Shown here one piece after another: positions 7,930-17,328 of a stretch of 64,000 bases of DNA; the stretch's first letter is position 1; each line of letters begins with the position of its first letter. The position numbers and the translations under genes were made by a program. Source of the DNA: Bradyrhizobium sp. SK17 (GTDB lineage: Bacteria > Pseudomonadota > Alphaproteobacteria > Rhizobiales > Xanthobacteraceae); NCBI RefSeq assembly GCF_002831585.1, contig NZ_CP025113.1, forward strand, positions 3,611,001 to 3,675,000. The letters run 5' to 3'. The notes beneath the pieces are model-generated. The model was not told where the DNA came from. It was given only the letters and a program-made list of their open reading frames with translations, and did no database searches.

Positions 7930-8923
7930 CGCGACCGCCGCGGCGGCGCCGCGCGCCGCGGTCACATTCGCGGACCTTTCCGGCAGCTACGGTGTCGGGC
8001 TCGCGGCAAGCCTCGCCTGGCTCGCCTTCGGCCTGTCATGCCTGTATTGGCCCGATGTCGGTGATTGGTCGCGGACCGGATCGCTCGGCATCGGGGCGAT
8101 CGTGATCGCGGCCTTCATCCTGTTCGGCACATTCAGCGCGGATTATCTCGGCGGCGCCGGACAGGCGCTGCGCAAGCGCGCGCCCTGGCTGGTCGCGTTC
8201 GGCGCCTTCGTCACGTTGTGGGAAGTCGCGACCGCGAAATTCGCCTGGCTGCCGCTGCCGTTCTTCCCGCCGCCGCAGGCGATCCTCGAGGTCTATACCG
8301 ACGACCTGCCAAAGCTGCTCGACAGCGTGTTCGCCTCGATCAAGCTGCAACTCGGCGGCTACATCATCGGCGCAACCGTCGGCTTCATCACCGGCGTCTC
8401 GATCGGCTGGTCGCAAAAGATTGGCTACTGGGTGCATCCGGTGCTGCGCTTCATCGGTCCGCTGCCGGCCACCGCCTGGCTGCCGATCGCGTTCTTCACC
8501 TTTCCGTCGAGCTGGAGCGCCTCGACCTTCCTGATCGCGCTCGCCACCGGCTTCCCGGTGACGGTGCTGACCTGGTCGGGTGTCGCCAGCGTCAGCAGCG
8601 CCTACTACGATGTCGCGCGCACCCTCGGCGCCAAGCCGTCGTTCCTGGTGCTGAAGGTTGCGATCCCCGCCGCGCTGCCGCATGTGTTCGTCGGCCTGTT
8701 CATGGGGCTCGGCTCGTCCTTTGCGGTGCTCGTCGTCGCCGAGATGATCGGCGTCAAGGCGGGGCTCGGCTGGTACCTGCAATGGGCGCAGGGCTGGGCG
8801 GCCTATTCCAACATGTATGCGGCGCTGATCGTGATGTCGCTGCTCTGCTCCGGTGCGATCACGCTGCTGTTCCGCACCCGCGACCGCCTGCTGGTCTGGC
8901 AGAAGGGCGTCGTCAAATGGTAG
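7907..8923 (+). CDS. ABC transporter permease, SsuC/TauC type
   Basis: 338-residue inner-membrane permease. The N-terminal third has extra membrane segments (about residues 26-50 and 60-76) before the BPD_transp_1 domain, longer than a standard SsuC of about 260 residues. The coupling loop is seen in YYDVARTLGAKPSFLVLKVAIPAALPHVF, split here as YYDVARTLGAKPSF and VAIPAALPHVF. It begins inside the binding-protein gene and ends inside the ATPase gene, so all three are translationally coupled. Confidence 0.9.
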   Translation: MSTYSVSDATAAAAPRAAVTFADLSGSYGVGLAASLAWLAFGLSCLYWPDVGDWSRTGSLGIGAIVIAAFILFGTFSADYLGGAGQALRKRAPWLVAFGAFVTLWEVATAKFAWLPLPFFPPPQAILEVYTDDLPKLLDSVFASIKLQLGGYIIGATVGFITGVSIGWSQKIGYWVHPVLRFIGPLPATAWLPIAFFTFPSSWSASTFLIALATGFPVTVLTWSGVASVSSAYYDVARTLGAKPSFLVLKVAIPAALPHVFVGLFMGLGSSFAVLVVAEMIGVKAGLGWYLQWAQGWAAYSNMYAALIVMSLLCSGAITLLFRTRDRLLVWQKGVVKW

Positions 8924-9714
8924 TGCAATCCGTAGCTGAGGCGATCACCTATCCCGCCGTTGGCGCCGAACTCGACATCGAGGGCGTCAGCCACGCCTTC
9001 GATATCGACGGCGCTGCTCTTCCGGTGCTCGACAACGTCACCCTCTCGATCGCGCCCGGCGAGTTCGTCGCGCTGCTCGGTCCGTCCGGTTGCGGCAAGT
9101 CGACCTTGCTGCGGCTGGTCGCCGGGCTGGAGAAGCCGCGCGCCGGCTCGCTGCGGGAGGACGATGCGCGCATCACCGGCCCGCATCCTTCGCGCGTCGT
9201 CGTGTTCCAGGATCCGACGTTGTTTCCCTGGCGCACGGTGTGGGACAATGTTGCGCTCGGGCTCGAAGCGCAGGGCATTCTCAAGACCCAGCGGCACCGG
9301 GTCGATGCGGTCATCGAGCTGGTCGGCCTGTCCTCGTTCCGCAATGCCTATCCGCACCAGCTCTCCGGTGGCATGGCGCAGCGGGTGGCGCTGGCGCGCG
9401 CGCTGGTCAACGATCCGAAGATCCTGGTGCTCGACGAGCCGCTCGGCAAGCTCGACTCGCTGACCCGGATCGCGATGCAATCGGAGCTCGTGGCGCTGTG
9501 GCAGCGCAAGGGGTTTACTACGCTATTGGTCACCCACGACGTCGAGGAAGCACTGGTGCTCGCCAACCGCGTCATCGTGCTCTCCGATCGGCCGGCGCGG
9601 ATCAAGGCTGATATCGCCGTGCAGCGGCCGTATCCGCGGCATCGCGGCGACCCCTATCTCGCGGAGCTGCGCAAGCAAATCCTAGGCCTGCTCGGACTGG
9701 AGGCGACATGGTGA
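8917..9714 (+). CDS. ABC transporter ATP-binding protein, SsuB/TauB type
   Basis: 265-residue ATPase. Walker A GPSGCGKST, signature LSGGMAQR, Walker B ILVLDEPLGKLD and the switch His (LLVTHDVEEA) are all present, so it should be active. The ATG at 8917 overlaps the last codons of the permease gene. A FPWRTVWDNVALGL block is typical of nitrate/sulfonate/taurine importers. Its 3' end overlaps the next flavoprotein gene by seven bases. Confidence 0.93.
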   Translation: MVVQSVAEAITYPAVGAELDIEGVSHAFDIDGAALPVLDNVTLSIAPGEFVALLGPSGCGKSTLLRLVAGLEKPRAGSLREDDARITGPHPSRVVVFQDPTLFPWRTVWDNVALGLEAQGILKTQRHRVDAVIELVGLSSFRNAYPHQLSGGMAQRVALARALVNDPKILVLDEPLGKLDSLTRIAMQSELVALWQRKGFTTLLVTHDVEEALVLANRVIVLSDRPARIKADIAVQRPYPRHRGDPYLAELRKQILGLLGLEATW

Positions 9715-10880
9715 CGACGGCGGCGAGGGAGCTGCCGGAGGCCAACGAGCCGGAGCACATTGCGCGAGCGTTGCGTCTTGCGGGCGTCTTCGCCGCGCGA
9801 GCGCCGGCGCACGATCGCGACGCCAGCTTCCCGTTCGAGAATTTCGCCGACCTTTCGCGCGAAGGCCTGCTCGCGCTCACCGTGCCGGCGGCGCTCGGCG
9901 GCGGCGGGGCAGGTGCCCGCGATGCCACGCGTGTGCTTGGCATCGTCGGCAAGGCCGATCCGTCGACCGCGCTGGTGCTGTCGATGCATTACATCCAGCA
10001 TCTGGTGATGGCGCGCAGCACGCGCTGGCCTACTCGGCTGTCGCGCAAGCTCGCGAGGGAGACGGTCGAGGGCGTGGCGCTGATCAACGCGCTGCGGGTC
10101 GAACCCGAACTCGGCTCGCCCGCCCGCGGCGGCCTGCCGGCGACGATCGCGCGCCGCACCGAAACCGGCTGGCGGCTGACCGGCCGCAAGATCTATTCGA
10201 CCGGAGCGCCGATCCTGAAATGGTACGCGGTCTGGGCGAAAACCAACGAGGCGGACGCCCGTGTCGGGCAGTTCCTGGTTCCGGCCGGACTTCCGGGAAC
10301 GCGGATCGAGGAGAGCTGGGATCATCTCGGCCTGCGCGCCAGCGGCAGCCACACGGTGGTCTTCGACGACGTGGTGTTTCCGCTGGACTACGAGATCGAC
10401 GTCCGCAAGCCCGACGACTGGAAGGTTCCTGACGTCACCCAGGCGACCGTGCATGCGATCTTTGTTGCCGCGATCTATGACGGCATCGCCCGCGCCGCCC
10501 GCGACTGGCTGGTCACATTCCTGAAGGAGCGGGTGCCCGCCAATCTCGGCGCGCCGCTGGCGACATTGCCCCGGATGCAGGAGGTGGTCGGCGGGATCGA
10601 GGCCCGGCTCGCGGTCAACGCCCGGCTGATCGACAGCTTCGCCGCCGATTTCGATAACGGCTTCCAGCTCACCGCGATCGAGTCTAACATCATCAAGCTG
10701 ACGGTGACCAATAACGCCGCGGCAGTGGTGGAGGATGCCTTGTCGCTGACCAGCAATCACGGCCTGTCGCGAACCAATCCGCTGGAGCGGCATTATCGCG
10801 ACGTGTTGTGCGGCCGCGTTCATACTCCACAGGATGATTCCACCCGTGTCTCCGCCGGACGCTTCGCGCTGGGCGTCTGA
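9708..10880 (+). CDS. Acyl-CoA dehydrogenase-like flavoprotein (SfnC/DszC-type)
   Basis: 390-residue member of the acyl-CoA dehydrogenase fold. The middle domain with WRLTGRKIYSTGAP and the beta-sheet segment LRASGSHTVVFDDV, followed by a helical C-terminal domain, match the branch that includes DszC, SfnC and other flavin-dependent monooxygenases. Because it is coupled by overlap to a sulfonate-type ATPase and followed by an SsuD-like enzyme, a role in oxidising an organosulfur compound is more likely than beta-oxidation. That is inference; the substrate is unknown. Confidence 0.8.
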   Translation: MVTTAARELPEANEPEHIARALRLAGVFAARAPAHDRDASFPFENFADLSREGLLALTVPAALGGGGAGARDATRVLGIVGKADPSTALVLSMHYIQHLVMARSTRWPTRLSRKLARETVEGVALINALRVEPELGSPARGGLPATIARRTETGWRLTGRKIYSTGAPILKWYAVWAKTNEADARVGQFLVPAGLPGTRIEESWDHLGLRASGSHTVVFDDVVFPLDYEIDVRKPDDWKVPDVTQATVHAIFVAAIYDGIARAARDWLVTFLKERVPANLGAPLATLPRMQEVVGGIEARLAVNARLIDSFAADFDNGFQLTAIESNIIKLTVTNNAAAVVEDALSLTSNHGLSRTNPLERHYRDVLCGRVHTPQDDSTRVSAGRFALGV

Positions 10881-10912
10881 AACAACAGCCAACAACAACG
10901 GAGTTATCAGCC

Positions 10913-12007
10913 ATGCCGGTCGAGTTCATCGGCTTCATCACCAACAACAATGCGTCCGAGACCATCGTCCGCACAGGTCCGGTGCTCGATCCGCCCTATG
11001 TCGAGACGGTCGCCAAGGCGCATGAGCTCGCCGGTTTCGACCGGGCGCTATTGGCATTCCACTCGACCACGCCGGACGCCTTGCAGGTCGCGCAGCATGT
11101 GCTCACGATCACCAAGCAGCTCAAGGTGATGATCGCGCAACGGCCGGGCTTCACCGCGCCGACGCTCCTGGCGCGCCAGCTCGCGACGCTGGACCAGTTC
11201 TATGGCGGCCGCGTTTCGTTGCACGTGATCACCGGCGGCAACGCCATCGAGCTGCGCCAGGATGGCAACACGCTCGACGACAAGGACGAGCGCTACGCCC
11301 GCACCAGCGAATTCCTCGACGTGGTGCGGCTGGAATGGACCAGCGAGAAGCCGTTCAACTACAGCGGCAAGTATTACAACGTCGAGAACGGCTTCTCGCA
11401 GGTGAAGCCGTTGCAGAAGGGCGGCATCTACACCTTCGTCGGCGGCGGTTCGGATGCCGCGGTCGAGGTCGCCGGCAAGCACGCCGACACCTTCGCGCTG
11501 TGGGGGGAATCCTACGCCCAGGTGCGCGACGTCACCGCGCGGGTGCGCGCGGCCGCGGCCAAAAATGGCCGGCCGACGCCGCGCTTCAGCCTGTCGGTGC
11601 GGCCGATCCTGGCCGACACCGAAGAGAAGGCGTGGGCGAAGGCGGAGCACATCCTGGAGCGCGCCACCGCGTTGCAGGACCAGACCGGCTACCGTCGTCC
11701 CAACCACGCGACCGACGGCGCCAAGCGGCTGCTGGCGCTCGCCGATCAGGGCCAGCGCATCGACAAGCGGCTGTGGACCGAGATCGCAAAGCTCACCGGC
11801 GCCAACAGCAACACCACGGCGCTGGTCGGCACGCCCGAGCAGGTCGCCGAGGTATTTGCCGATTACTACGATCTCGGCGTCAGCCACTTCCTGATCCGCG
11901 GCTTCGATCCGCTGGTCGATGCCATCGACTATGGCCGCGAGCTGATCCCGCTGACCCGCAAGCTGATCGCTGCGCGCGATGAGCAACGGGGGATTGCCGC
12001 AGAATGA
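10913..12007 (+). CDS. SsuD-like FMNH2-dependent alkanesulfonate monooxygenase
   Basis: 364-residue bacterial luciferase-like (LLM) enzyme. Blocks such as KQLKVMIAQRPGFTAPTLLA, RQLATLDQFYGGRVSLHVIT and FVGGGSDAAVEVAGKHAD match alkanesulfonate monooxygenase, which releases sulfite from sulfonates using reduced FMN. GGAG (about 10900-10903) precedes the ATG. No flavin reductase (SsuE-like) is encoded nearby, so reduced FMN must come from elsewhere. The stop overlaps the start of the next binding-protein gene by four bases. Confidence 0.87.
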   Translation: MPVEFIGFITNNNASETIVRTGPVLDPPYVETVAKAHELAGFDRALLAFHSTTPDALQVAQHVLTITKQLKVMIAQRPGFTAPTLLARQLATLDQFYGGRVSLHVITGGNAIELRQDGNTLDDKDERYARTSEFLDVVRLEWTSEKPFNYSGKYYNVENGFSQVKPLQKGGIYTFVGGGSDAAVEVAGKHADTFALWGESYAQVRDVTARVRAAAAKNGRPTPRFSLSVRPILADTEEKAWAKAEHILERATALQDQTGYRRPNHATDGAKRLLALADQGQRIDKRLWTEIAKLTGANSNTTALVGTPEQVAEVFADYYDLGVSHFLIRGFDPLVDAIDYGRELIPLTRKLIAARDEQRGIAAE

Positions 12008-12945
12008 TCCGTCTCATCGTCGCGGCGGCGCTCGCGCTCGCCGCCATCGACGCGGCCTTCGCGCAGGCCACGCTGCGCGTCGGCGACCAGAAGGGCAATT
12101 CGCAGGCCGTGATGGAAGCGGCCGGCGTGCTCAAGGACGTGCCCTACAAGATCGAATGGAAGGAGTTCGCCGCCGCCGCGCCGCTGCTGGAAGCGCTTGG
12201 CGCGGGCGCGATCGACACCGGCCTGGTCGGCGACGCCCCGTTCACCTTCGCCGCGGCCGCCAAAATCCCGGTCAAGGCGATCGCGGCCGTGCGCCAGTCG
12301 CGCGACGGGCTTGCGGTGTTGGTGCCGGAAAACTCGGCGATCAAGAGCTTCGACGACCTGCGTGGCAAGAAGATCGCGACCGGCCGCGGCTCGATCGGCC
12401 ATCAGCTGATCCTGGCGGCGCTGGAATCCAGGGGTTGGCAGGCAGCCGACGTACAGATCGTGTTCCTCGCGCCGTCGGACGCCAAGGTCGCCTACACGCA
12501 AGGCTCGGTCGATGCCTGGTCGACCTGGGAGCCTTACGTGAGCCAGGAAGAGGTGCTGTTCAAGTCACGCCGCGTCATCACCGCAGACGGCATCACGCCC
12601 GGCCTCGGCTTCCAGGTCGCGACGCCGGACGCGATCAAGGGCAAGCGCGCCGAGCTCGAGGATTTCGTGCGCCGGCTCGCGGCCGCGCGGGCATGGTCGC
12701 AGAACAATGTCGAGGGCTATGCCGCGACCTGGGGCAGGCTGATGAACATCCCGCCCGCGGTGCCGTTGAACTGGCTGACCCGGGCCAGGATCCGCATCGC
12801 GCCGATCGACGACAGCGTGGTGGCCGACGAGCAGAAGACCATCGACCTCTACGATCGCTGGGGCCTGATCCGGCAGAAGATCAACGCCGCCGACATCGTC
12901 GATCGATCGTTTGCCGCCGCTGTCGAGAAGGGCGCGGGGCTATAG
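12004..12945 (+). CDS. SsuA-like ABC transporter substrate-binding protein
   Basis: 313-residue periplasmic protein with a short Sec signal (about residues 1-21, ending AFAQA). LRVGDQKGN and PYKIEWKEFAAAAPLLEALG show it is a close paralogue of the 5373-6359 protein. It is translationally coupled to the SsuD-like gene (ATGA overlap), so importer specificity and desulfonation are co-produced. It is the third binding protein for what appears to be one permease/ATPase pair. Confidence 0.9.
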   Translation: MIRLIVAAALALAAIDAAFAQATLRVGDQKGNSQAVMEAAGVLKDVPYKIEWKEFAAAAPLLEALGAGAIDTGLVGDAPFTFAAAAKIPVKAIAAVRQSRDGLAVLVPENSAIKSFDDLRGKKIATGRGSIGHQLILAALESRGWQAADVQIVFLAPSDAKVAYTQGSVDAWSTWEPYVSQEEVLFKSRRVITADGITPGLGFQVATPDAIKGKRAELEDFVRRLAAARAWSQNNVEGYAATWGRLMNIPPAVPLNWLTRARIRIAPIDDSVVADEQKTIDLYDRWGLIRQKINAADIVDRSFAAAVEKGAGL

Positions 12946-13320
12946 AGCGACGGCATAGGCGGTAGGCGCTGCCAATGCACCAGATATCGGCGTCGTCCTG
13001 GCGAAAGCCAGGACCCATTGCTCCAATCGTCTGCTTTTTGGACGACGCTGGAGCCGCTATCCCGGTCATCATCAAATTCAGTGGTTATGGGTCCTGGCTT
13101 TCGCCAGGACGACGGACGTGGAGGGGACGTGCCAATATTCATCATGCTAACGAATCCGTGATCACCAAAACATTCAATCGTTGTCGCGCGACATGCGACA
13201 ACGATTTTCCCCTTTCGGCACCTGCCAAGACCGCAACATTGCTATTTTCGTCGTCCCCTTGCCGCGCCTTCCCGCGCCGCCAAAATCAAATGCACGAACA
13301 ATCGAGTCCAGGAGATCACC
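12946..13320. other. 375-base intergenic region with repeat R2
   Basis: After the binding-protein stop comes an R2 repeat (12992-13113). The remaining 200 bases are relatively AT-rich and lead to the CmcJ-like gene. TCGTTGTCGCGCGACA / TGCGACAACGA around 13178-13204 forms an imperfect inverted repeat that could be an operator. No gene seen. Confidence 0.5.
12992..13113. repeat. Interspersed palindromic repeat, family R2 (copy 1)
   Basis: Perfect 27-bp terminal inverted arms (12992-13018 and 13087-13113) starting GTCGTCCTGGCGAAAGCC. The same architecture occurs at 20732-20856 and 41245-41366. Intergenic in all three cases; this copy follows the last gene of the sulfonate-type operon. Confidence 0.92.
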
Positions 13321-14166
13321 ATGGGCCTTCAAGAAACTCGCATCGAGTCGCTGCCGTTTGTGACCGCTGAACTGAACTATCTCGCGCCGACGCCGGGCAA
13401 GCCCCGGACCTACGCTTTCGACCCGCCGCCCGGCGAACCCAAATCCACCGCGCTGCCCGAAGCCCACAATGTTCCGATCTTCGACGGGCGCCTGATCGCC
13501 GACAGCTTCTCGCTCGACCGCGAAGGCTTTGCGCTGGTCAAGCATCCGACCAGCGTGAAGGACTATTACGACGACAATGAAGTCCGCAACGTCTACTACC
13601 CGGCGGTCGAGGCGTTCCTGAAGGCGACGCTGAAGGCCGATCGCGTCTTCATCTTCGATCACACCGTGCGCAAGCGCGTCGAGGGCGCTGCCGACATCCG
13701 CGGCGGCGGACCGCGCCAGCCCGCGACCCGGGTCCATGTCGACCAGACCGCGATCTCCGGCCACAACCGGGTGTTCGAACACCTGCCTAACGAGGCCGAG
13801 CAACTGGTCAAGGGCCGCGTCCAGGTGATCAATCTGTGGCGTCCGATCCGCGGTCCGTTGCGCGATTCACCGCTCGCGATGGCCGACGGCACCACGATCG
13901 CGCCGGAAGATCTGATCGCCTCCGACCTGATCTATCCGAACCGCAGCGGCGAGACCTATTCGGTGAAATACAATCCGAACCACCGCTGGTTCTACATCCC
14001 CGAGATGACGCCGGACGAGGCGATCCTGCTGAAATGCTACGACTCGGCGACCGACGGCCGGACCCGCTTTGGGCCGCACACCGCGTTCGTCGACCCGACC
14101 ACGCCGGCCGACGCCGCGCCGCGCGAGAGCATCGAGCTGCGTACGCTTGTGTTCCATAAGCAATAG
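13321..14166 (+). CDS. CmcJ/NvfI-like oxidoreductase (2-oxoglutarate/Fe(II)-type fold)
   Basis: 281-residue protein resembling the family of cephamycin CmcJ, NvfI and GA4-desaturase-like proteins. Visible features are the TRVHVDQT segment (HxD candidate iron ligands, about residues 137-144), the VINLWRPIRGP block and the KYNPNHRWFYIPEMTPDEA block with LLKCYDS, all family hallmarks. Members are predicted non-haem iron oxygenases, but most are uncharacterised. GGAG lies near 13310-13314. It stands alone between repeat-bearing spacers; the substrate cannot be inferred. Confidence 0.78.
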   Translation: MGLQETRIESLPFVTAELNYLAPTPGKPRTYAFDPPPGEPKSTALPEAHNVPIFDGRLIADSFSLDREGFALVKHPTSVKDYYDDNEVRNVYYPAVEAFLKATLKADRVFIFDHTVRKRVEGAADIRGGGPRQPATRVHVDQTAISGHNRVFEHLPNEAEQLVKGRVQVINLWRPIRGPLRDSPLAMADGTTIAPEDLIASDLIYPNRSGETYSVKYNPNHRWFYIPEMTPDEAILLKCYDSATDGRTRFGPHTAFVDPTTPADAAPRESIELRTLVFHKQ

Positions 14167-14192
14167 TCATCACGACAACGCTTCGACGAATC

Positions 14193-14275
14193 GTCATGCC
14201 CGGGCTTGACCCGGGCATTCACGTCCAAGTCTCCATCTCTAAGACGTGGATGGCCGGGACAAGCCCGGCCATGAC
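14193..14275. repeat. Interspersed palindromic repeat, family R3 (copy 1)
   Basis: GTCATGCCCGGGCTTGAC at one end and GACAAGCCCGGCCATGAC at the other, with inner CACGTC/GACGTG arms, form an imperfect hairpin. A second full copy is at 50590-50677 and a solo fragment at 5337-5354. It follows the CmcJ-like gene by 26 bases. Confidence 0.85.
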
Positions 14276-14373
14276 CGCATCAGGGCCTCCGACAGAGCGT
14301 TGCCTTCAAAGTTGGCACCGCCAGCCCAATAATGTTACGCCCGTCCCTGGGATGCCCGGGGAATAAGCGATTC

Positions 14374-15633
14374 ATGGACGGCGTGGTGACGAAGGAAGAG
14401 GCGGGGATCGGTTTCCGCGCCCTGGTTCTTGCGCTTCTGGCATTGGCCTCCGGCCATATGCTGTCGACATTGCTGCGAACCATCCCGGCGATCAGCCTCG
14501 ATTTGATGGCGCGGGATTTCGGCACCTCGCCGCAGGCGCTGGCGAGCCTGACCTCGATCTATCATTTCTCCTTTGCCGCCTCGCAGATCCCGGTCGGCGC
14601 CGCCATGGACCGCTTCGGCGTGCGGCCGGTGTCGCTCGGCCTGCTCACCGGCACCGTGGTCGGAACGCTGGTCTCGGCGCTGGCCACCGGTCCCGCGAGC
14701 TTCGTGCTCGGCCAGTTGATGCTCGGCGTCGCCACCTCGGGCATGCTGATGTGCCCGATGACGCTCGCCGCCAAGCAGATGTCGGCGGCGAAGTTCGGCC
14801 TGTGGTCCGGCCTGATCCTGTCGATCGGCAATATCGGCATGCTGTTGTCGGCGAGCCCGCTGGCCTTCGTGGTCGATCAGTTGGGCTGGCGCGCCGGCTT
14901 CTGGCTTTCGGCCGGCTTCGGCATCGTCGTGCTGATCGCGGTGTTCGCGCTGGTGCCGCGCCAGCCGGCGGCGCATGCCGATGAATCCTCGCCGCTGCGG
15001 CAGATGGCCGAGGTGCTGCGGCTCGGGCTGTCGCGCGGTCTGCGCGGCCTGATCGCGCTGTCGCTGGTGTCGCTCGGCGCCTCGCTGGTGCTGCGCGGCC
15101 TGTGGGCCGGGCCGTGGCTGATGGATGTGAAGGGTCTGAGCCGCATCGAGGCCGGCAATGTGCTTGGCCTGTTCACGCTGGCGATGATCGTCGGCCCAGC
15201 CTGTATCGGTGCCTTCGATCGCAAGTTCGGGCATCGCCGTACCGTGGTGGCGGCAACCCATGCGGTCGCCGCTTTGTTGCTGGTCGTGATGGCAGGCGGC
15301 GCGCCGCATTTCCCGGTCTCCAACCTGTTCGGCGTTGCCGTGATGCCGACGCGGTATGACCTGGTGCTGCTGATCCTGATCGGGCTGGTGACGTCGGCGC
15401 AGCCCTTGATCTACGGCATGACGCGGCAGCTGGTCGATGCCCAGAACACCGGCAAGGCGCTGTCCTCGGTCAATCTTGCGTTCTTCCTGGGCGCCGCGCT
15501 GCTGCAATCGAGCACCGCCGGCGTCGCGGCGCTGTTCGGGCTGCCCGCGGTGCTGCTGTTCATCGCGGCCGCGCTGCTGATCGGGACTGCGCTGTTTTGG
15601 GTCTATACCTCGACGGCGGCGACGGTAAGATAG
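14374..15633 (+). CDS. Major facilitator superfamily transporter
   Basis: 419-residue integral membrane carrier with about twelve hydrophobic segments. The loop 2-3 motif appears as PVGAAMDRFGVRPVS, the classic MFS GxxxDRxGxR pattern. The ATG at 14374 is preferred to one 14 codons upstream because GGGGA at about 14358-14362 precedes it at a suitable distance. The following hydantoinase genes lie 29 bases downstream, so it may import or export the substrate or product of HyuBA. The direction of transport is not evident. Confidence 0.88.
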   Translation: MDGVVTKEEAGIGFRALVLALLALASGHMLSTLLRTIPAISLDLMARDFGTSPQALASLTSIYHFSFAASQIPVGAAMDRFGVRPVSLGLLTGTVVGTLVSALATGPASFVLGQLMLGVATSGMLMCPMTLAAKQMSAAKFGLWSGLILSIGNIGMLLSASPLAFVVDQLGWRAGFWLSAGFGIVVLIAVFALVPRQPAAHADESSPLRQMAEVLRLGLSRGLRGLIALSLVSLGASLVLRGLWAGPWLMDVKGLSRIEAGNVLGLFTLAMIVGPACIGAFDRKFGHRRTVVAATHAVAALLLVVMAGGAPHFPVSNLFGVAVMPTRYDLVLLILIGLVTSAQPLIYGMTRQLVDAQNTGKALSSVNLAFFLGAALLQSSTAGVAALFGLPAVLLFIAAALLIGTALFWVYTSTAATVR

Positions 15634-15662
15634 CGGCCGGTTCCACCGCTTCCGGAAGTCAC

Positions 15663-17321
15663 GTGCCCACGCCCGCCAAGATCGATCCGATCACCCGCTC
15701 CGTCGTCCAGCACCGCCTGTCGTCGATCGTGAAGGAGATGGGCGAAGCCATGCTTCGCACCTCCTATTCGCAGATCCTCAATTCGAGCCGCGATTTCTCG
15801 CTGGCGATCTGCGACACCAGCGGGCGGCTGATCGCGCAGGCCGATCACATCCCGGTGCATGTCGGGGCGCTGCCGTGGGCGACGCTGGCGGTCGAGGAGC
15901 GCTTCAAGGAGATCGCGCCCGGCGACGTCATCCTGCTCAACGATCCCTATCAGGGTGGCAGTCATCTGCCCGATCTGACCGCCTTCGTGCCGGTGTTCGA
16001 CGGCGGAAAAAGGCTGCTGTGGACCATCGTGCGCGCGCATCAGAGCGACATCGGCGGCGCCACCCATGGCGCCTACAATCCGGCTGCTACCGAGATCTAT
16101 CAGGAAGGCATCCGGATTCCGCCGATCAAGCTCTACGAGGCCGGCAAGCCGCGCGAGGATCTGCTCGACCTCCTGGCTTTGAACATCCGCAATCCCCGCG
16201 AATTCCGCGGCGACCTCGCGGCGATGCTCGGCGCCGCGCATCTCGGCGAACGCCGCGTCTCAAAATTGTTCAGCGAGTTCGGCGCGGAGACGGTCGAGGC
16301 CGCGATCGAGGCGATCTTGGACGCCACCGAGCAGCAGACCCGCGCCGTGGTGTCGACCTGGAAGGACGGCGTGTTCACCGGCGAAGCGCTGCTCGACGAC
16401 GACGGCCACGGCCGCACCGACATCAAGATCGCCGCCAAGGTAACCAAGAAGGGCAGCGACATCGAGGTCGATCTCACCGGCTCCGACCCGCAGTCGACCA
16501 GCTTCGTCAATTCCTCGCATGCCAACATGCAGGCCGCGGTCGCGATGGCGTTCGCCTATCTGATCGACGCCGACATTCCGAAGAATACCGGCGCGCTGCG
16601 GCCGCTCAAGGTGGTGGCGAAGCAGGGCACCATCGTGTGGGCCGATCCCGGCCGGCCCGTGACCTTGTGCACCAGCCATCCCTCCAACGAGATCGTCGAA
16701 GCCATCATCAAGGCGATGTCGGCGTCCTGTCCGGACCGCGTGATGGGCGGCTGGGGCCGCCGGTTCCGCATTGCGATCCAGGGCGAGGATCCGCGCAACG
16801 GGCGCAATTTCATCTGGCACATGTTCCAGGCGCGGCCCGGCGGCGGCGCATCGCCCGGTGGCGACGGCTATTCCTCGATCGGCGAGTGGCATTCGGTCGG
16901 CGGACTCAAATTCGGTAGCATCGAGGTCGCCGAGGTGCGCTTCCCGCTGCATTTCCGCCAGCACGAGTTCCGGCCGGATTCCGGCGGCGACGGCCGGCAT
17001 CGCGGCGGACTCGGCGTCGCGCTCGACATGGTGCTGGAGATCGAGAAGCCGGCCCGCGGCAACACCGCCGGCGACGGCGCGCGGCATGGCCCGTGCGGCA
17101 TGCTCGGCGGCAGTGATGGCGAGCCGCATCACTATCGCTTGCTCTCCGAGGGCCGCGAGCCGCGGGTGCTCAGGACCAAAGAGGTCGGCATCGAGCTGCG
17201 TCCCGGCGATTGCCTCGAGATCCGCTCGTCCGGCGGTGGCGGCTGGGGACCGCCCGAGCAGCGATCGGCGCAGGCGCGGGCGCGCGACGTCGCGCAAGGT
17301 CTGGTTTCGAAGGCGGTATAG
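15663..17321 (+). CDS. hyuB: Hydantoinase B / oxoprolinase family protein (HyuB)
   Basis: 552-residue subunit of an ATP-dependent hydantoinase/oxoprolinase-type enzyme. The GTG at 15663, preceded by GGAAG, is chosen because an earlier ATG would overlap the MFS gene and add unrelated residues. Typical HyuB blocks are KEMGEAMLRTSYSQILNSSR, QADHIPVHVGALPWA and NDPYQGGSHLPDL. The protein ends with the glycine-rich SSGGGGWGPPEQR seen in this family. Paired with HyuA seven bases downstream, it should open a cyclic amide such as a hydantoin, oxoproline or related ring. Confidence 0.93.
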   Translation: MPTPAKIDPITRSVVQHRLSSIVKEMGEAMLRTSYSQILNSSRDFSLAICDTSGRLIAQADHIPVHVGALPWATLAVEERFKEIAPGDVILLNDPYQGGSHLPDLTAFVPVFDGGKRLLWTIVRAHQSDIGGATHGAYNPAATEIYQEGIRIPPIKLYEAGKPREDLLDLLALNIRNPREFRGDLAAMLGAAHLGERRVSKLFSEFGAETVEAAIEAILDATEQQTRAVVSTWKDGVFTGEALLDDDGHGRTDIKIAAKVTKKGSDIEVDLTGSDPQSTSFVNSSHANMQAAVAMAFAYLIDADIPKNTGALRPLKVVAKQGTIVWADPGRPVTLCTSHPSNEIVEAIIKAMSASCPDRVMGGWGRRFRIAIQGEDPRNGRNFIWHMFQARPGGGASPGGDGYSSIGEWHSVGGLKFGSIEVAEVRFPLHFRQHEFRPDSGGDGRHRGGLGVALDMVLEIEKPARGNTAGDGARHGPCGMLGGSDGEPHHYRLLSEGREPRVLRTKEVGIELRPGDCLEIRSSGGGGWGPPEQRSAQARARDVAQGLVSKAV

Positions 17322-17328
17322 GGCAGCG

